Below are positions 59,116 to 64,000 of a stretch of 64,000 nucleotides of DNA, in pieces. A program made the position numbers and the translations under genes. The stretch is from contig JALIRH010000147.1 in assembly GCA_023055505.1 (NCBI GenBank), positions 186,001 through 250,000 on the forward strand, in the 5' to 3' direction. Every line of letters begins with the position of its first letter. Position 1 is the first letter of the stretch. The stretch is from Callipepla californica brunnescens. Lineage: Eukaryota; Chordata; Aves; Galliformes; Odontophoridae. The notes under the pieces were generated by a model. The model saw only the letters and a list, made by a program, of their open reading frames with translations. It had not been told where the DNA came from and made no database searches.

Positions 59116-62100
59116 CAAACCCAATCCAAACCCCAAACCTACTCCTATTCCTAAACCTTATCTTAACCCTAAACCAAACCCAAACCCAAGGCCCTCCCCT
59201 TCTCTCAGCCTAACACTCAAACTAACCTAAACCCGAAACTAACCCTACATTTATCCTAATCTTATCCATATTCTAAGGCCTAACCCTACTCTGACCAGAA
59301 AGCTCATGTTGTCTAAAATCTACCCCTTACCTAAAACCTAAATCGACAAAAAAACCTAACCCGAAACCTCAACCTAACTCTTCTCCTAACTAGAACACCA
59401 GCACTTCACCTTACCCTAACTGGAAACCTAGGACTAAATCCTTACCTTGTCCAGAACCCTATTCCTAACCCAAACCAGAATTCTAACCTCTACCCTAACC
59501 AAAACCCTTCCCCTAAACCTAAACCTAATGCTACCCTCAACCAAACCCTAGCCCTAAATCCTACCCTAAAACCAACACCACGTTTAAGCTCAAACCTCAA
59601 GCCTCAAAGAAAGCATCAGATTACCGCAGATCTCACCTAACACTAACCCCAATCCAATCCCTACTACTAACCCCAAACCCAATCCAAACACCAAAACTAT
59701 TCCTATTCCTAAACCTAACACTAAGCCAGAACCAAACCCAAGGCCTACCCCTTCTCTCAGCCTGACACTCAAACTAACCTAGACCTGAACGCAACGCTAA
59801 ATCAAATACTAAAACTCACCCTTAGCCAAGGCCCTTTTAGGACCCTTCCCTGGTCCTAAAACTAAAGAGAACCCTACCCCTTCCACTAAACCTTCATCTA
59901 CATCCCTAACCCTTACCCTAAACCTAAATCTACACCAAAACCTAACCCTAACCCTAACATGTCTTCTAACTGTAAAACTAACGCTTCACCTAACCCGAAC
60001 TGAAACCCCAGGACTAAACCTTACCTAACACCTAGCTATATTCCTAACCCTATCCTGAAACCTAACGTTAACCCTAACCCTAAAAACAACTTGGAACCAA
60101 ACCCTAACCCTAACCTAACCCTTATCAGAACCCTAAATCTAATCCTAACCGTTACCTCAATTGAACTCCAATTCTTCCTGAAATCTAAATGGGACCTTAA
60201 AACCAACCCCAGATTGAAGCCCAACCCTAAACCTAACACAAAGCATTAGATTACCACAGCCATCACCTAACTCTAACCCCAGCCTTAACGCTAATACTAT
60301 CCCAAACACTATTCCAATTCCTAAACCCAACACAAACCCAAAAACACAAAGCCTACAATCCTCACAGCCTAACACTGAAAGGAAACCTAAATCTTACCCT
60401 AACTCTAAAACTAATCCAAAGCATGACCACAATTTCAACTCTAAATCTACCTTCAAACTAAAGCTGACCCTAACACCAACCTCAAGTAAAAGCCCAACCC
60501 TAAGCCTAACACAAAGCATTAGATTACCACAACGCTCACCTAACTTCTAACCCCCACCCTAACACTAATACTAAAGCAATCAGATTCCAAATACTAACCC
60601 AATTCCTATTCTGAAACCCAAAACTATTCCAAAAACAAACCCAAGGCCTAACCTTTCTCTCACCCTAACAATCAAAGAAAACCTATTCCTAAACCTAATC
60701 CTAAATCTAGTCCTAACCCTAACCCTCACCCTTAATCTAACCCCAACCCCCACCCAGAAGCTAACACTTAGCATTGTACAATACCTAAACGTACCCCTAA
60801 TCCTTATCACTAAACCTAAAAGGAACCTGAAACATAGTGCTAAATCCGAACCCTAACCCTGAAGACTAACGCTAACAATGAACCAATTCCTATACCTTTT
60901 CCTTCCTCCAAATTGATTCCTAGCACTAACCCTAACCCTACATTAACCCTATCCTAACCCTAACCCTAACCCTAGCCCTAAACTACATTAACCCTAACCC
61001 TAACCATAACGCTAGCCCTAACCTAACTCTAACCCTAACCCTAACCCTAAACCTAATGCTAACCCTTACCCTACCCTAACCCTAACCCTACCATACCCTA
61101 ACCCTAACCTACCCTAACACTAACCCTAACCCTAACCCTAAACCTAAACCTAAACCTAACCCTAACCCTAACCCTAACCCTAATTCCTAACCCTTACATT
61201 AACTGTATCACAATCCCTATCCTAATTCTTCCCTAACCCTAACCCTTACCTAACCCTAACCCTAAACCTAACCCTAACTCTAACCTTAACCCTAACCCTA
61301 ACCCTAACCTAACCCTAACCCTAATCCTAACCCTAACCCTAACTCTAATTCCTAACCCTTACCTTAACTGTATCACAATCCCTATCCTAATTCTTACCTT
61401 AACCCTAACCCTTACCTAACCCTAACCCTAACCCTAACCCTAACTCTCACCTTAACCCTAACCCTAACCCTAACCTAACCCTAACCCTAACCCTAACCGT
61501 AACCCTAACCGTAACCCTAACCCTAACCCTAACCCTAACCCTAACCCTAACCCTAACCCTAACCCTAACCTCAACCCTAACCCTAACTCTAACCTTAACC
61601 CTAAACCTAACAATAAATTTAACCCTAACCCTAACACTAACCCTAACCCTAATTTTACCCTAACCCTAAGCATACCCTAACCCTAACCCTAACCCTAACC
61701 CTAACCCTAACCCTAACCCTCTCCCTAACAATAAATTTAACCTTAACCGTAACCCTAACCCTAACCCTAACAATAAATTTAACCTTAACCCTAACCCTAA
61801 CCCTAACCCTAACCCTAACCCTAACCCTAACCCTACCCTAACCCTAACCCTTACCCTAACCCTAACCCTAACCCTTACCCTAACCCTAGCCTAACCCAAA
61901 CCCTAACCCTAACCCTACCCTAACCCTAACCCTAACCCTAACCCTACCCCTAACCCTACTTTACCCTAACCCTAATCCTAACACTAACTCTAACTTTATT
62001 CCTTACCCTAACACTAATCCAATCCCGAACCCTAACCCTAATCCTAGCCCTAACTCTAACTTTATTCGTAACCCTACCCCTAATCCAAACAATAACCCTT

Positions 62101-64000
62101 ACCCTAATCAAACCCTATCCCTATTCCTAACCCTTACCCTAACCGTATCACAATCCCTATCCTAACTCTTACCATAACCCAAACCCTAACCTAACCCTAA
62201 CCATAACCCTAACCCTATCCCTAACCCTTACCCTAACAATAAATTTAACCTTAACCCTAACCCTAACCCTAACCCTACCCTAACCCTAACCCTAACCCTA
62301 ACCCTAACCCTAACCCTAACCCTACCCTAACCCTAACCCTAACCCTAACCCTAACCCTTACCCTAACCCTAGCCTAACCCAAACCCTAACCCTAACCCTA
62401 CCCTAACCCTAACCCTAACCCTACCCCTAACCCTACTTTACCCTAACCCTAATCCTAACACTAACTCTAACTTTATTCCTTACCCAAACACTAATCCAAT
62501 CCCGAACCCTAATCCTAATCCTAACCCTAACTCTAACCTTAACCCTAACCCTAACCCTAACCTAACCCTAACCCTAATCCTAACCCTAACCCTAACTCTA
62601 ATTCCTAACCCTTACCTTAACTGTATCACAATCCCTATCCTAATTCTTACACTAACCCTAACCCTTACCCTAACCCTAACCCTAACCCTAACCCTAACCC
62701 TAACCCTAACCTCAACCCTAACCCTAACTCTAACCTTAACCCTAAACCTAACAATAAATTTAACACTAACCCTAACACTAACCCTAACCCTAATTTTACC
62801 CTAACCCTAAGCATACCCTAACCCTAACCCTAACCCTAACCCTAACCCCAACCCTAACCTAACCCTAAACCTTACCCTAACCCTAACCCTACCCTAACCC
62901 TAACCCTAACCCTAACCCTAACCCTAACCCTAACAATAAATTTAACCTTAACCCTAACCCTAACCCTAACCCTACCCTAACCCTAACCCTAACCCTAACC
63001 CTAACCCTAACCCTACCCTAACCCTAACCCTAACCCTAACCCTAACCCTTACCCTAACCCTAGCCTAACCCAAACCCTAACCCTAACCCTACCCTAACCC
63101 TAACCCTAACCCTAACCCTACCCCTAACCCTACTTTACCCTTACCCTAATCCTAACACTAACTCTAACTTTATTCCTTACCCTAACACTAATCCAATCCC
63201 GAACCCTAACCCTAATCCTAGCCCTAACTCTAACTTTATTCGTAACCCTACCCCTAATCCAAACAATAACCCTTACCCTAATCAAACCCTATCCCTATTC
63301 CTAACCCTTACCCTAACCGTATCACAATCCCTATCCTAACTCTTACCATAACCCAAACCCTAACCTAACCCTAACCCTAACCCTAACCCTATCCCTAACC
63401 CTTACCCTAACTCTAACCCTACCCTAACCTTAACTCTACCCTAACCGTATCCCTACCCTAACCCTAACCCTAATCCTAGCCCTTACTCTAACTTTATTCC
63501 TAACCCTACCCCTGATCCAAACACTAACCCTAACCTTAATGTAACCCTAACCCTATTCCTAACCCTTACCCTAACTGTATCCCATTCCCTATCCTAACTC
63601 TTACCATAACCCTAACCCTGATGCTAATGCTAACCCTAACCCTGAATCTAACCCTTACCCTAACCCTATCCCTTACCCAGAAGCTAACACTTAGCGTTGT
63701 ACAATACCTAACCGTACCCTAACCCTATCCCTAAACCTAAAAGGAACCCAAACTCTAACCCTAAATCTGTCCCTGAGCCTAACCTTCAACCTTACCCTAA
63801 CCTTAACCCTAACCCTGTTCCATTCTCTAAACATATCTGTAAGCATTACCTTCATCCTAACTCGAACTCTACCCTAACCCTATCCCTTTGACCCCAACAC
63901 AAAACCCAGATTGAGCCTGACCCTAACCTAGGTAGCATCAAGTGTATGTAGGGTGAATTTGAGTTTTAGGGTCAAAGTTAAATTGTTAGTTTTAGGGTTA
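59116..64000. repeat. Telomeric macrosatellite unit 6, cut by the window edge
   Basis: The C-strand arm is normal, but the core is much longer: the bracketing words lie at 60753 and 63676, 2923 bp apart. The CCTAGG switch is at 63927-63932 and the window ends about 70 bp into the TTAGGG arm. Internal duplication explains the growth: the CTACTTTACCC-containing block occurs three times (near 61957, 62432 and 63130). If the rest matches the other units, it would end near 65613. Confidence 0.93.

Noticed and set aside
32781..64000. A true chromosome terminus
   Set aside because: Polarity alternates, the array is interrupted by non-telomeric linkers and continues to the window edge with degenerate arms; a terminal telomere would be a single-polarity run.

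Overview
This window is repeat-dominated vertebrate DNA, most likely subtelomeric or interstitial telomeric-type heterochromatin. No intact protein-coding gene can be supported. The evidence for a vertebrate, probably an amniote, is the very large amount of canonical and degenerate TTAGGG/CCCTAA repeat, a class I (gammaretrovirus-like) endogenous retrovirus with a tRNA-His-type primer binding site, and a fragment of a class II retroviral protease. The species cannot be named from the sequence alone.

Layout. (1) 1-620: low-copy sequence with an unidentified 116-codon open stretch on the minus strand. (2) 622-2010 and 7688-9120: one block of degenerate TTAGGG repeats (G-rich strand on +), split by an endogenous retrovirus. 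(3) 2023-7499: the retrovirus, with a 5' LTR, PBS, gag, a gag/pol UGA stop, pro, RT, RNase H and integrase, all broken by stops and frameshifts. No env or 3' LTR is visible. (4) 9121-32780: about 41 tandem copies of a CpG-rich satellite of about 592 bp. Three monomer types (I, II, III) are arranged in higher-order modules of 3, 7, 5, 7, 5 and 5 monomers. (5) 32781-64000: degenerate and canonical CCCTAA repeats, organised from 33236 as six tandem units of a macrosatellite of about 5.1 kb that runs off the right edge.

Each macrosatellite unit has the same order: a degenerate CCCTAA arm, a near-canonical (CCCTAA)n core bracketed by a direct repeat of about 110 bp, a strand switch at a CCTAGG site, a degenerate TTAGGG arm of about 1.5 kb, and about 190 bp derived from a class II retroviral pro gene. 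Measured between the bracketing words, the core is 1770, 1569, 1575, 1611, 1480 and 2923 bp in units 1 to 6. Everything outside the core adds up to 3574-3576 bp in each of the five complete units, so essentially all length variation sits in the telomeric core.

Functional reading. Nothing here encodes a working protein. The interest is structural: opposed telomeric arms, a retroviral scar amplified with them, a modular satellite lying between converging telomeric strands, and a rigid unit carrying a length-variable telomeric core. Any role in TERRA-like transcription, end protection or recombination is inference.
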